DNA of 46,825 nt from Planctomycetota bacterium (GTDB taxonomy: Bacteria; Planctomycetota; JAJSAM01; JAJVHW01): NCBI GenBank assembly GCA_022072415.1, contig JAJVHW010000051.1, positions 1 to 46,825 of the forward strand, read 5' to 3'. Below, one piece after another: positions 8,101 to 15,471 of this stretch. The notes below the pieces were generated by a model, which made no database searches, was not told where the DNA came from, and saw only the letters and a program-made list of their open reading frames with translations. The position numbers and the translations under genes were made by a program. How positions within the stretch are numbered: the stretch's first letter is position 1; each line of letters opens with the position of its first letter.

Positions 8101-9389
8101 TCGTAGAAGCTCGGGAAGCACGTCAGGTCGGCGCCCTGGAGGAGCGACTCGTAGCCCATCCCGAAGAGCCCGTCGCCCACGCCGAGGTAGCTCGCCACGT
8201 GGATCACGCGGACCCGCGAACCCTTCGCGTTGAGGAGTCCGAGCGCCCGGCACTTCACGGCGATGCCGTCGTTCTCCGCGTCGAAGAGCGCGTGCGTGCA
8301 GTGCCCGACGGGCTCCCCGGGCGCGAACGGCGCGCGCAGCCGCTCCGCCACGTCGCGGCGCAGCCCCGCGTTGCCCGCGGGGACGAACATCCAGAGCACG
8401 ATCCGGCGGCCCGGCTTCTGCGCGATCTCGGCCAGCGCGGCGAGCAGGATGTCGTAGCCCTTGTTGTGCATCTCGTGGCGGCCGGCCGTGACGATCGTGT
8501 AGGCGTCGCCGGCGTCCTCGCCGAGCAGCTTCGACGCCGCGTCGCGGAACCGCCGCGCGGAGGCGTCCCGCGTCGCGCCGCCCACGCGGAGCTTCATCAC
8601 CTCGGGGTCCCACCCGTTCGGGAGCACGACGTCGGCCGCGCGGCCGTGGACGAGGCGCGCCTCGTCGGACGTCATGTCGCTCACCGCGGTGAACACGTCG
8701 CATTCGCGGACGAGCGCGGCCTCCATCGAGTGGGCGGCGCGCACGCCGGTCGCCTCGGCGGCCTGCTCGACGGTGCGCCCCTCGAGCCCCTTCTCCGGCG
8801 AGACGCCCGTCGCCGCGATGGCGCGCCCGAGGACGGTCGAGTGCGCGGTGAAGACGGTCCCGATCTCCGGCGCCTCGTCGCGCAGGCGGAGGAGGCCCGC
8901 GCCCGCGAGCCACTCGTGGAACTGCGCCACGGCGGGCCCCTGCGCGCCCTGCGGACTCTCGCGCCACCACCGCTCGACGACGATGCCCGCGGCCCAGCCG
9001 AAGAGCAGGGGCTCGACGTACTCCCATCCGCCGAACAGCGAGTCCACGCGATGGCGGTCCCAGAGCGCCTTCAGGATCTCGTCCTTCCGCGCGTAGAGGC
9101 CGGAGAACTCCACGAGGATCGCCCGGGGCTTCCCCGGCACGTCCCACCGCCCCACCTGCACGGGCACGCCGGCCGCCCGGCAGCCCTCGGCGAACGCGTC
9201 GAACGCGGGGTCCGGCTCGAACTCGCTCGGGTGGTCGCCGGGGGACAGGCGCCACGGGCCGATCACGACGTAGCTCTCGCCGAGACGCTCGGACATCGAG
9301 CGCGCCTTCGTGGCGAGGACGGTGTGGACGCCGCCGACCTTGCTGCAGACTTCCCAGCTCACCTCGAACAGCGTGGCCGTGCGCTTCAA
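5115..9389 (-). CDS. Fusion of GT3 glycogen synthase and GT35 alpha-glucan phosphorylase
   Basis: A 1424-aa cytoplasmic enzyme. Residues ~1-545 are a GT3 (eukaryotic-type) glycogen synthase: FEVSWEVCSKVGG at the start and SFYDAWGYTPQESLALGVPT near 440. A Pro/Ala linker follows, then a DUF3417-type segment (~565-660, NLRWTWDAEA), then an alpha-glucan phosphorylase with the pyridoxal-phosphate lysine in EASGTSGMKAAANGAL near residue 1160, and a beta-rich tail (~1295-1424). One half adds glucosyl units from a nucleotide sugar; the other removes glucose-1-phosphate. The start is TTG at 9389, overlapping the GH57 stop by 4 bp (TTGA). Long proteins of this kind are, to my knowledge, known from Bacteroidota and others. 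Confidence 0.93.
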   Translation of the reverse strand: MKRTATLFEVSWEVCSKVGGVHTVLATKARSMSERLGESYVVIGPWRLSPGDHPSEFEPDPAFDAFAEGCRAAGVPVQVGRWDVPGKPRAILVEFSGLYARKDEILKALWDRHRVDSLFGGWEYVEPLLFGWAAGIVVERWWRESPQGAQGPAVAQFHEWLAGAGLLRLRDEAPEIGTVFTAHSTVLGRAIAATGVSPEKGLEGRTVEQAAEATGVRAAHSMEAALVRECDVFTAVSDMTSDEARLVHGRAADVVLPNGWDPEVMKLRVGGATRDASARRFRDAASKLLGEDAGDAYTIVTAGRHEMHNKGYDILLAALAEIAQKPGRRIVLWMFVPAGNAGLRRDVAERLRAPFAPGEPVGHCTHALFDAENDGIAVKCRALGLLNAKGSRVRVIHVASYLGVGDGLFGMGYESLLQGADLTCFPSFYDAWGYTPQESLALGVPTITTDCTGFGQWTSAAGVPRGRGVTVLARKDRSDEKATARLVRAIERRLDDARDRETVAASCREIAASTEWTLLVERHFDAHAKARETARKRSRRKHVPAAPAPAHPLPARPAAPPNRPRLFPLDVTPAVPAGIADLARIARNLRWTWDAEAASLFADLSPQVFDACRHDAVRTLREASQADLDARAADPEYAHRVKRVARRLDADLSAAAAAADAEADGPSRRHPVAYVCAEFGIHESLPIYSGGLGALAGDHLKTAADLRFPLVGVGLLYRRGYMRQRLDGGTDQRAVEDVLDPAASPLAPVLGADGKPVEVSLQIPGTKLLLRAWKLQVGTVELYLLDSDTDGNRAEDRAITHALYSGDAEHRLRQEIVLGAGGARLLAAIGIEPSAWHVNEGHGAFCALERARVLVKEKGLSFDEAREAVRATTVFTTHTPVPAGHDRFAEDLMRRYFSDVPEWLGIPWERFFALGVASDDAHGFNMTKLAIEFASVVNAVSEKHGEVSRSLLRSFQPALLTGEVPVASVTNGVHLPTWTSPAVAKLLGASGAVAAEDFRRRAPQASDAALWAVRSSLRDDMRRAVAARVTASFRARGDSEALLARTVEGLSPDALYIGFARRFATYKRADLVLRDPARLAAILDAPGRPVRLLVAGKAHPRDGAARDLLSRVAKLARSDAFAGRIVILEDYDLALARTLVRGVDVWLNNPRAPLEASGTSGMKAAANGALNLSVGDGWWLEAFDGTNGWRIGPDFRTAPVPADEGAQDVADAAALYTLLEHEVVPSFFDRGADGVPASWCARVRRALATVPPVFDTARMVAQYAELAYRPLARRFHELREDDFAGARALAARRARVHAGMAALRVVAARVAGAESARPGDALAAEVDVNLGTLLPGDVVVEMVLGERRGDDDLDAREIVVLQPARPIDREDGSAPAAGGLRRYAGTVTVSAPGRLAYGVRVRPAGITGAPGDERPTFHDPVVWA

Positions 9390-10711
9390 CGGGTGCCTCC
9401 GGTCGGACGGGAACGCCTCGTTCTACGGCGTGGACGGGCGGCGCGGCCACGAACGGCCGGGCCCGTCCGCGACTTCGGGCGCGTCTTCGGGCGAGCCGCG
9501 GCGCGGCGCCGCGTCCGCCGGGCCTTCCGCGGGCGCTCGGCGCGCCGGACGAGGTCGTCGAGCGCGTTCATGAACGCGACGAACGCGTCGTGCGGGGAGT
9601 CGTACGGGCTGAAGTAGCGGTGGACGTCGCCGTCGGTGAAGTACTTCGTGCACATGTAGTAGACGTGGTCCGAAGTCGAGAGCCTCCGCCAGTCCGCGAG
9701 GAGCCCGGGGTCGTCGTTCCGCCGCACGGCGCGGAGCGCGTCGTAGAGGGCCGCGTGCGCCGACGTCTGCATGTCGTTCCCGAGCCACGCCGTGAGGTCG
9801 CGCTCCTGGTCGGCCCAGGAGACCGGGTCCGGAACGTCGAGCACTCCGACCGGGCGGTGCGCCGCCGCCGCCTCCGCGGGGGTCGCGAACGAGAGCCGCC
9901 GGTGCGCGAGCACGGCCTCCGGGAGCTCGCGGAAGAAGCGGAGGATTCCCGACGACTCGCCCTGGTGCTCCCCGGCCGTCTCGAAGTCCATGAAGAGGCA
10001 GCACACGTCGGCGCCGCGCGGCAGGCGGGCGAGCGACCCGGCGAACTCACGCGCCGTGAGCGGATCGCCGCGCCGCGCGCGGTCGGCGAAGCGGAACGCG
10101 ATGTCGTCGGACCGGCGGTAGTCGCGGAGGAGGAGCGACACGCCGGGCGCCCCGCGGACGGTCCGCACCTTGTGCGGCGAGCGGCGCCCGAGGAGGCGGT
10201 CCGCGCCCTCGCCGAGGAGGGCGCGGAAGCCCATGTCCTCGGCCCGCCGCGCCACCTGCTCGTCGAACACGAGTTCCGTGTTCCGGAACGTCGCGGGCTC
10301 CGCGCCGAACACGTCGCGGAGCCGTCCGCGGTGCGCGCCGACCTGCGCCTCGAATTCCTCCCCGCACCCGTAGGCCGCGAGGGAGTGGTGCGAGGTCTCC
10401 GCGACGACCTCCGCGCCACCGGTCGCGACGAGCGCGCGGAACCCGTCGAGCGCGCGGGGCGCCCACCGCTCCATCTGGTCGATCACGGTCCCCGTGATCG
10501 AGAACGCGCAGCGGAAGCGGCCGTCGGTGCGCCGCACGGCGTCGGCGAGGATCGACGTGACCGGCTCGTAGCTCCGCTCCGCGACGCGGCGGACGATCCG
10601 TTCGTCGAGCGTGCGGTCGAAGTAGCGGCGGTCGCGCCCCACGTCGAACCACGAGTAGCGGCGGAGCCGGAACGGCTGGTGGACGTGGAAGTAGAGGACG
10701 ACGGACGTCAC
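9386..10711 (-). CDS. Glycoside hydrolase family 57 (alpha-amylase-like)
   Basis: A 441-aa enzyme of the COG1449 GH57 type. The start reads MTSVVLYFHVHQPF, with the HQP of motif 1 at 11-13. The probable catalytic Glu is in TFRNTELVF (about residue 146), and the acid Asp is in FMDFETAGEHQ (about 242). GH57 enzymes of this group act on alpha-glucans, and pairing with a GT4 glycosyltransferase is common. The last ~45 residues are an Arg/Ala/Pro tail that is not part of the fold. The start is GTG at 10711, overlapping the GT4 stop by 4 bp (GTGA), so translation is probably coupled. Confidence 0.92.
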   Translation of the reverse strand: MTSVVLYFHVHQPFRLRRYSWFDVGRDRRYFDRTLDERIVRRVAERSYEPVTSILADAVRRTDGRFRCAFSITGTVIDQMERWAPRALDGFRALVATGGAEVVAETSHHSLAAYGCGEEFEAQVGAHRGRLRDVFGAEPATFRNTELVFDEQVARRAEDMGFRALLGEGADRLLGRRSPHKVRTVRGAPGVSLLLRDYRRSDDIAFRFADRARRGDPLTAREFAGSLARLPRGADVCCLFMDFETAGEHQGESSGILRFFRELPEAVLAHRRLSFATPAEAAAAHRPVGVLDVPDPVSWADQERDLTAWLGNDMQTSAHAALYDALRAVRRNDDPGLLADWRRLSTSDHVYYMCTKYFTDGDVHRYFSPYDSPHDAFVAFMNALDDLVRRAERPRKARRTRRRAAARPKTRPKSRTGPAVRGRAARPRRRTRRSRPTGGTR

Positions 10712-11970
10712 GCGAGCACCTCGCGGTAGACGTCCTCGAGCCGCGCGGCCTGCCGGTCCCACGAGAGCGCCGCCGCCTCGGCGCGCGCGCGCGACGCCAT
10801 GCGCCGCCGCACCGAGGGCGACGCGAGGAGTTCCTCGATCATCTCCGCGAGGCGCACCGGGTCGGCCGGGTCGAAGGTGCGGAGGCTCGGCATCACTTCG
10901 GCGACCCCGGAGCGCTCGCTCAGCAGCACGGGGACGCCGCGCTGCGCGGCCTCGAGGGGCGTGATCCCGAACGGCTCGGACACGCTCGGGAGTACGTAGA
11001 GGTCGGCGTCGCGGTAGGCGCGGTCCACGTCGCCGGGCCCGAGGAACCCCGTGAAGTGGACGTGCCGCGCGAGTCCGAGCGACGCCGCGCGCTCGATGAT
11101 CCCGCGGAGGAGGTCCCCGTCCCCCGCCACGACGAACTTCACCCGCGGACGCGCCGCGACGACCCGCGCCGCGGCCTCGAGGAACACGCCCGGGCCCTTC
11201 TGGTACGTCACGCGCCCGAGGAAGAGGACGACCGGCTCGGCGATCCGCCGGCGCCCGCCGCGCCGCGTGCGGTCGCCGCTCCGCGCCGGGGCGTTGTGGA
11301 CGACGCGCATCTTCGCCGGGTCGGCGCCGTACGCCTCCGCGACGCTCCCGGCCGTGTAGCCGCTCACGCACACCACGCGGTCGGCGGCGCGGACGCCGTC
11401 GCGCTCGATCGCCTCGATCGCCGGGTTCGACCGGGGGCCCGACCGGTCGCGCTCGATCGAGTGGACGTGGAGGACCAGCGGGACGCCGAGGATCCGCGCC
11501 GCCTCGCGCGCCGCCGGAAACGTCATCCAGTCGTGCCCGTGGACGACCGCTGCGCCGGACTTCCGCGCCGCGCGGCGGACGGCCCGCGCGTACCGCGCGA
11601 CCTCGGCCATCAGGTCGGGGCCGTAGCGGCCGCCTCCGCGGACGGCGGCGCCCGCCGCATAGGTCTCCTCGGTCGCGTACGGGAGCAGCGCCGCGTCGAT
11701 CTCCACGACGTCGGCGCCCGGGTCGAGGAACTCCATCGACGGCGGCCGGTCCTCGTCGCCGCTCACGCGGGGCAGGACGAACGCGACGGGGACGCCGCGC
11801 CGCGAGAGCGCGTGGGTGAGCCCGTGGCACGCCGTCCCGAGGCCGCCGGAGAGGTGCGGCGGATACTCCCACCCGAGCATGAGCACGCGGCGGCGCGGCG
11901 CGCGTCCGGACGTGTCTCCGGAGCGTCGGGGGGCGCGGGCGGCGGGCGGCGGGGGATCGGCGGCGGTCAC
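10708..11970 (-). CDS. GT4 glycosyltransferase (glycogen-synthase-like)
   Basis: A 420-aa GT-B enzyme. After a Pro/Arg-rich first 25 residues comes RRRVLMLGWEYPPHLSGGLG, the glycine loop seen in GT4/GT5 alpha-glucan synthases. VLFLGRVTYQKGP follows mid-protein, and EPFGITPLEAAQRGVPVLLS carries the donor-binding EX7E-type motif. It heads the GT4-GH57-GT3/GT35 operon and probably transfers glucosyl units in alpha-glucan metabolism; donor and acceptor are inferred from neighbours. The start is GTG at 11970; a later start near RRRVLML is possible because the first 25 residues are low complexity. Confidence 0.9.
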   Translation of the reverse strand: MTAADPPPPAARAPRRSGDTSGRAPRRRVLMLGWEYPPHLSGGLGTACHGLTHALSRRGVPVAFVLPRVSGDEDRPPSMEFLDPGADVVEIDAALLPYATEETYAAGAAVRGGGRYGPDLMAEVARYARAVRRAARKSGAAVVHGHDWMTFPAAREAARILGVPLVLHVHSIERDRSGPRSNPAIEAIERDGVRAADRVVCVSGYTAGSVAEAYGADPAKMRVVHNAPARSGDRTRRGGRRRIAEPVVLFLGRVTYQKGPGVFLEAAARVVAARPRVKFVVAGDGDLLRGIIERAASLGLARHVHFTGFLGPGDVDRAYRDADLYVLPSVSEPFGITPLEAAQRGVPVLLSERSGVAEVMPSLRTFDPADPVRLAEMIEELLASPSVRRRMASRARAEAAALSWDRQAARLEDVYREVLA

Positions 11971-11992
11971 GTCGTGGACTTCTCGCGGCAGG

Positions 11993-12022
11993 GTCCGCGA
12001 AAAGCGGACGAGGCTATCCTCG
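11993..12022. promoter_or_regulatory. Two adjacent hairpins upstream of the GT4 operon
   Basis: In the 118-bp gap before the GT4 gene lie gtccgc-gaaaa-gcggac (11993-12009) and cgagg-ctat-cctcg (12009-12022), two perfect short stem-loops sharing one base. They could be a leader structure, an operator, or a weak end signal for the ATP-grasp gene upstream. No T-run follows. Confidence 0.35.
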
Positions 12023-12088
12023 ACGGCGCCCGCGAAGCCCGCGCGATCCGAGGGTTCGTCCGGAGTTCACCGGATCCGAGCCTGCGGA

Positions 12089-13309
12089 TCAGGAGGCGCG
12101 GACCTTCACCAGCCGCCCGATCTCGTCCATCGCGGCGCGGCAGCCGTCGTAGTCGGGGTGCTTCAGGCGGATGTACGCGTTGGCCATGTACCCCGCCTCC
12201 ACCGGCTGCGTGGGGGTGCCCGGCGGCGGCAGGTGCGCGTCGAGGATGAACTCGCCGAACCGCTGGTACATCTCGCGGACGCCCTCGTACGAGGCGATCC
12301 GCCCGTCGCGGTCCGGGCGGAGCGCGATCATGCCCGCGGTGAAGCGGCGCGACGGCCGCTTGTCCGGCCGGCCCTGCGCGACGGCGAAGCCCCATTCGCG
12401 GTAGAGGTCGAAGTCGTTCGCGGCGGAGTAGAGGTCCCAGACGCCGACGCCCGGCGGGCGGCAGCCGATCTCGCTGAACTTGAGCCCCTTCGGCCCGTAG
12501 AACCACTCCATGTGGGTGGCGGTGGTGCCGAGCCCGAGCGCGGAGATCACGCGCGCGCCCATCGCCTTCACCTCGGCGTAGCCCGCGGCGTCCACGCGGT
12601 TCGTCGTGACGATCTGCGGCGAGATCCACCGCGTGCGCATCGCCTCGAGGACGCCCGGGTAGTAGTGCGAGATGAAGTCGTGGACCACCACCCCGCCGAT
12701 CGAGAGCGTGTCGTAGAAGCCCTCGTGCCCCTCGATGAACTCCTCGACCGCGCACGCCGCGCCGCGGTCCACGTGCGACTCGGCGATCGCGCGTTCGAGG
12801 GACGCGTCGTCGTCCACGCGGATCGTGCCCGACGCGCCGGCGGCGGCCGACGGCTTCAGGATCAGCGGATACCCGTTCGCCTTCGCGAAGGCGCGGACCT
12901 CGTCGCCGGACTGCGCCCCGGTGGACTTCGCGCAGGGCACCCCCGCCGCGCGGAGCGCCTCCTTCATGGCCGGCTTGTCCCGGCAGAGGAACGCGGAGCG
13001 GACCGACGTGCCGGGGATCCCGCACGCCTCCCGCACCTTCGCCGCGGGGAGGATGTGCGCCTCCACCGTGGCCTCGAGCCGGTCGATCCAGCCGCGCGAC
13101 TGGATCCGCTTCACGGCCGCGGTCATCGACTCCTCGTCCACGACGGACCGCACCTGCTCGTACCACGTGAGCTGGCCGCGCAGCTCGTCGCCGAGCGCCT
13201 CCCGGGGCTGCTCGCCCACGGCGCTCACGGCGGCCCCGGCCTCGATCAGGCCCCGGACGAACTTCTTCTGGTTCGACGGGAAGCGCGGCTCGACGAAGAT
13301 GACGTGCAC
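12089..13309 (-). CDS. ATP-grasp ligase, paralogue 1
   Basis: A 406-aa ATP-grasp enzyme that should form an amide or related bond via an acyl phosphate. Visible are the ATP-binding lysine in YPLILKPSAAAGASG (K152), the adenine-contact segment CAVEEFIEG (about 187-195), and the metal-binding segment FSEIGCRPPG (about 290). It shares THMEWF and RPPG motifs with the genes at 21091 and 22338, so the three are paralogues. I set the start at GTG 13309, preceded by CGGAGGGG with good spacing; the track start at 13399 adds 30 residues with no fold. It is divergent from the S51-like gene. Substrates are unknown. Confidence 0.88.
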   Translation of the reverse strand: MHVIFVEPRFPSNQKKFVRGLIEAGAAVSAVGEQPREALGDELRGQLTWYEQVRSVVDEESMTAAVKRIQSRGWIDRLEATVEAHILPAAKVREACGIPGTSVRSAFLCRDKPAMKEALRAAGVPCAKSTGAQSGDEVRAFAKANGYPLILKPSAAAGASGTIRVDDDASLERAIAESHVDRGAACAVEEFIEGHEGFYDTLSIGGVVVHDFISHYYPGVLEAMRTRWISPQIVTTNRVDAAGYAEVKAMGARVISALGLGTTATHMEWFYGPKGLKFSEIGCRPPGVGVWDLYSAANDFDLYREWGFAVAQGRPDKRPSRRFTAGMIALRPDRDGRIASYEGVREMYQRFGEFILDAHLPPPGTPTQPVEAGYMANAYIRLKHPDYDGCRAAMDEIGRLVKVRAS

Positions 13310-13356
13310 GGGAAACCCCTCCGGAATGTCTCGGCGGCGATGGATAGCATCGCCCC

Positions 13357-14286
13357 GTGCGCCGGATCGTACTCCTGGGGTCGCAGCGGCTCCAGCCAAC
13401 CCTCGTGCAGGCCGTCGAATCCGTGGGAGTCACGGGTCCGATCGTGGCGATCACGGCAGGCTGGGAGGAGCGCGAGGACGAGATCGACGAGCTCCGCGAC
13501 CACCTCGGCCGCCGGGTCCTGAACCTCCGCCTCCACCACCGGGGCGAGGAGGTCTTCGAGAAGGACCCGGAGCTCTTCCGCGCGGTGCGCGACCGCCGCC
13601 AGACGCTCCGCGAGGCGCACGACCTCTACCGGATCCGCCTCGACCGGGCGATCCAGGCGCTCCGCGACCTCCGCACCCACGGCGGGCCGCACGCGCTCCT
13701 CGACCCGGCCATGCTCGCGGCGCTCGACGACCTCCGCCGCCTCGACGACTGGCACGTGGCGCGGATGGCCGAGATCGTCCGCGAGTGGGACGAGCGCTGG
13801 CGCCCGTCCGAGCGCGCGTCGCTCGCCCCGCACCTCCGCGCGATCGAGGCCATCTCGCGCGAGGCGGAGACGCTCGCCGTCGCGGGCGGGAACGTCGCCG
13901 TGCTGCTGAACCGGCTCCGGCTCTTCGGGATCGACCGCACGTTCTCGCGGCACACGGTCTTCGCCTGGTCGGCCGGCGCGATGACGCTCACCGAGCGGAT
14001 CGTCGTCTACCACGACGACCCGCCGTTCGGCCGCGGCAACCCCGAGGTGCTCCGCCCCGGGCTCGGGTTCGTCGGGGGCGTCGTCGCGCTCCCGCACTGG
14101 CACCGGCGGATCCGCACGGACCACGTGAACCGCGTGCGCCTCTGGCACCACCGCTTCCGCCCGCTGCGCTGCGCCGCGCTCGACGACGGGTCGTGGGCGG
14201 TGTTCGGCGACGGCGTGCTCCGCGCCGTCTCGAACGGCGTGCGCACGTTCACCGAGGACGGCCGCGTGGAGGACCTCGTCCCGTGA
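13357..14286 (+). CDS. Peptidase S51-like protein (cyanophycinase / dipeptidase E superfamily)
   Basis: A 309-aa protein. AVAGGNVAVLLNRLRLFG (about 175-191) matches the glycine-rich element before the nucleophile in S51 peptidases, and FAWSAGAMTL places the nucleophile at Ser205 in the usual xSAGA turn. PHWHRR (~246) may give the histidine. Residues ~60-170 form a long charged helical region that S51 enzymes normally lack. S51 members cut after Asp or in beta-linked peptides, but a non-peptidase amidotransferase-like role cannot be excluded. The start is GTG at 13357, 48 bp from the divergent ATP-grasp gene. Its stop overlaps the next start by 4 bp. Confidence 0.75.
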   Translation: MRRIVLLGSQRLQPTLVQAVESVGVTGPIVAITAGWEEREDEIDELRDHLGRRVLNLRLHHRGEEVFEKDPELFRAVRDRRQTLREAHDLYRIRLDRAIQALRDLRTHGGPHALLDPAMLAALDDLRRLDDWHVARMAEIVREWDERWRPSERASLAPHLRAIEAISREAETLAVAGGNVAVLLNRLRLFGIDRTFSRHTVFAWSAGAMTLTERIVVYHDDPPFGRGNPEVLRPGLGFVGGVVALPHWHRRIRTDHVNRVRLWHHRFRPLRCAALDDGSWAVFGDGVLRAVSNGVRTFTEDGRVEDLVP

Positions 14287-15422
14287 CGCTCGCCCTCCGG
14301 AACCTCCTCTCCCGCCGCGACACGCTCACCGACCCCGAGGTGCGGCGCTTCCTCTCCGAGCACGGCTCGCCGATCGTCGAGGGCGGGACCGTCACGTTCC
14401 TCTTCTACGGCCGCGCGACGGCGGTGCGCCTGCGCCACTTCATCTTCGCCCTCCAGTCCTCGCAGGCGTTCGAGCGCCTCGGAGGGACCGAGCTCTGGCA
14501 CCTGACGCTCGAGGTGCCCCTCGGCTCGCGCATCGAGTACAAGCTCGAAATCGAGCTCGACGGGCGGACGGTGCTCGTCCGCGACCCGCTGAACCCCCGC
14601 ATCGCGCACGATCCGTACGGGGCGAACTCCGTGTGCGTGACGCCCGGCTACGCGGTCCCGGCGTGGATCCAGCCCGACGCGGAGGCGCGCCCCGGCGGGT
14701 CGGAGTCGTTCTCGCTGCAAAGCGCCGCGCTCGGCGGCGAGCGGCACGTGGACGTCTACCTCCCGGCGCGCATGCGTCCGACGCGCCGGTACCCGCTGCT
14801 CGTCGCGTTCGACGGGCGGGACTACGTCCACTTCGCGAGCATGCGGACGGTGCTCGACAACCTGATCCACCGCGACGAGGTGGAGCCCTGCATCGTGGCG
14901 TTCTGCCAGTCGCCGGACCGCATGCGCGAGTACGCCGCGTGCGAGGAGCACTCGCGGTTCGTCGGCGAGGAGCTGCTCCCCGCGCTCGAGGCGAAGTACC
15001 CGATCCGGGAGGGCGCGGCGAACCGCGGACTGATGGGCGCGTCGCTCGGCGCGGTGGCGTCGCTCCACGCCGCGTGGAGGTTCCCCGGGCGATTCGGAAG
15101 GCTCTTCCTCCAGTCCGGGTCGTTCGCGTTCACGGACATCGGGCGGCACGTGAAGCACCCGGTGCTCGAGCCCGTCCTCGACTTCGTGAACCGCTACCGC
15201 GAGGAGCCGTCGAAGGTCGCGGAGCGGGTCTACGTGTCCTGCGGCGTCTACGAGGGGCTCATCTACGAGAACCGCTCCCTGTACCCGATCCTCCAGAAGA
15301 CCGGCATGGAGGTGAAGTTCGTCGAGGCGCGCGACGGGCACAACTGGGAGAACTGGCGCGACCGCCTGCGCCAGGGGCTCGGTTGGCTTTTCCCCGGCCC
15401 CCTCAACCTGGTGTACGAATGA
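14283..15422 (+). CDS. Enterochelin-esterase-like alpha/beta hydrolase with N-terminal E-set domain
   Basis: A 379-aa protein. Residues ~25-120 form an immunoglobulin-like E-set/CBM48-type domain (VTFLFYGRATAVRLRHFIF, then RIEYKLEIELDGR), as found before Fes-type esterases. Residues ~140-370 are an alpha/beta hydrolase with nucleophile elbow LMGASLGAVASLHA and catalytic His in ARDGHNWENWRDRL. Family members cleave ester bonds; the substrate is unknown. It starts at GTG 14283, overlapping the S51-like stop (GTGA), so the two are likely co-translated. The large track ORF from 12735 only extends this frame through anti-sense of the upstream genes. Confidence 0.88.
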   Translation: MTLALRNLLSRRDTLTDPEVRRFLSEHGSPIVEGGTVTFLFYGRATAVRLRHFIFALQSSQAFERLGGTELWHLTLEVPLGSRIEYKLEIELDGRTVLVRDPLNPRIAHDPYGANSVCVTPGYAVPAWIQPDAEARPGGSESFSLQSAALGGERHVDVYLPARMRPTRRYPLLVAFDGRDYVHFASMRTVLDNLIHRDEVEPCIVAFCQSPDRMREYAACEEHSRFVGEELLPALEAKYPIREGAANRGLMGASLGAVASLHAAWRFPGRFGRLFLQSGSFAFTDIGRHVKHPVLEPVLDFVNRYREEPSKVAERVYVSCGVYEGLIYENRSLYPILQKTGMEVKFVEARDGHNWENWRDRLRQGLGWLFPGPLNLVYE

Positions 15423-15471
15423 CGGGTCCCGCGCCTCCCGCCCCGGGGGGCCGTCCCGGAGGGCAGACTCC

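Noticed and set aside
4990-9450. 1486-aa minus-strand ORF ending in GVNHV repeats
   Set aside because: Different frame from the real fusion gene; the peptide repeat is only the 15-bp DNA repeat translated.
5136-9617. 1493-aa plus-strand ORF
   Set aside because: Anti-sense shadow of the GT3-GT35 fusion; composition is Arg/Glu/Val noise, with no domains.
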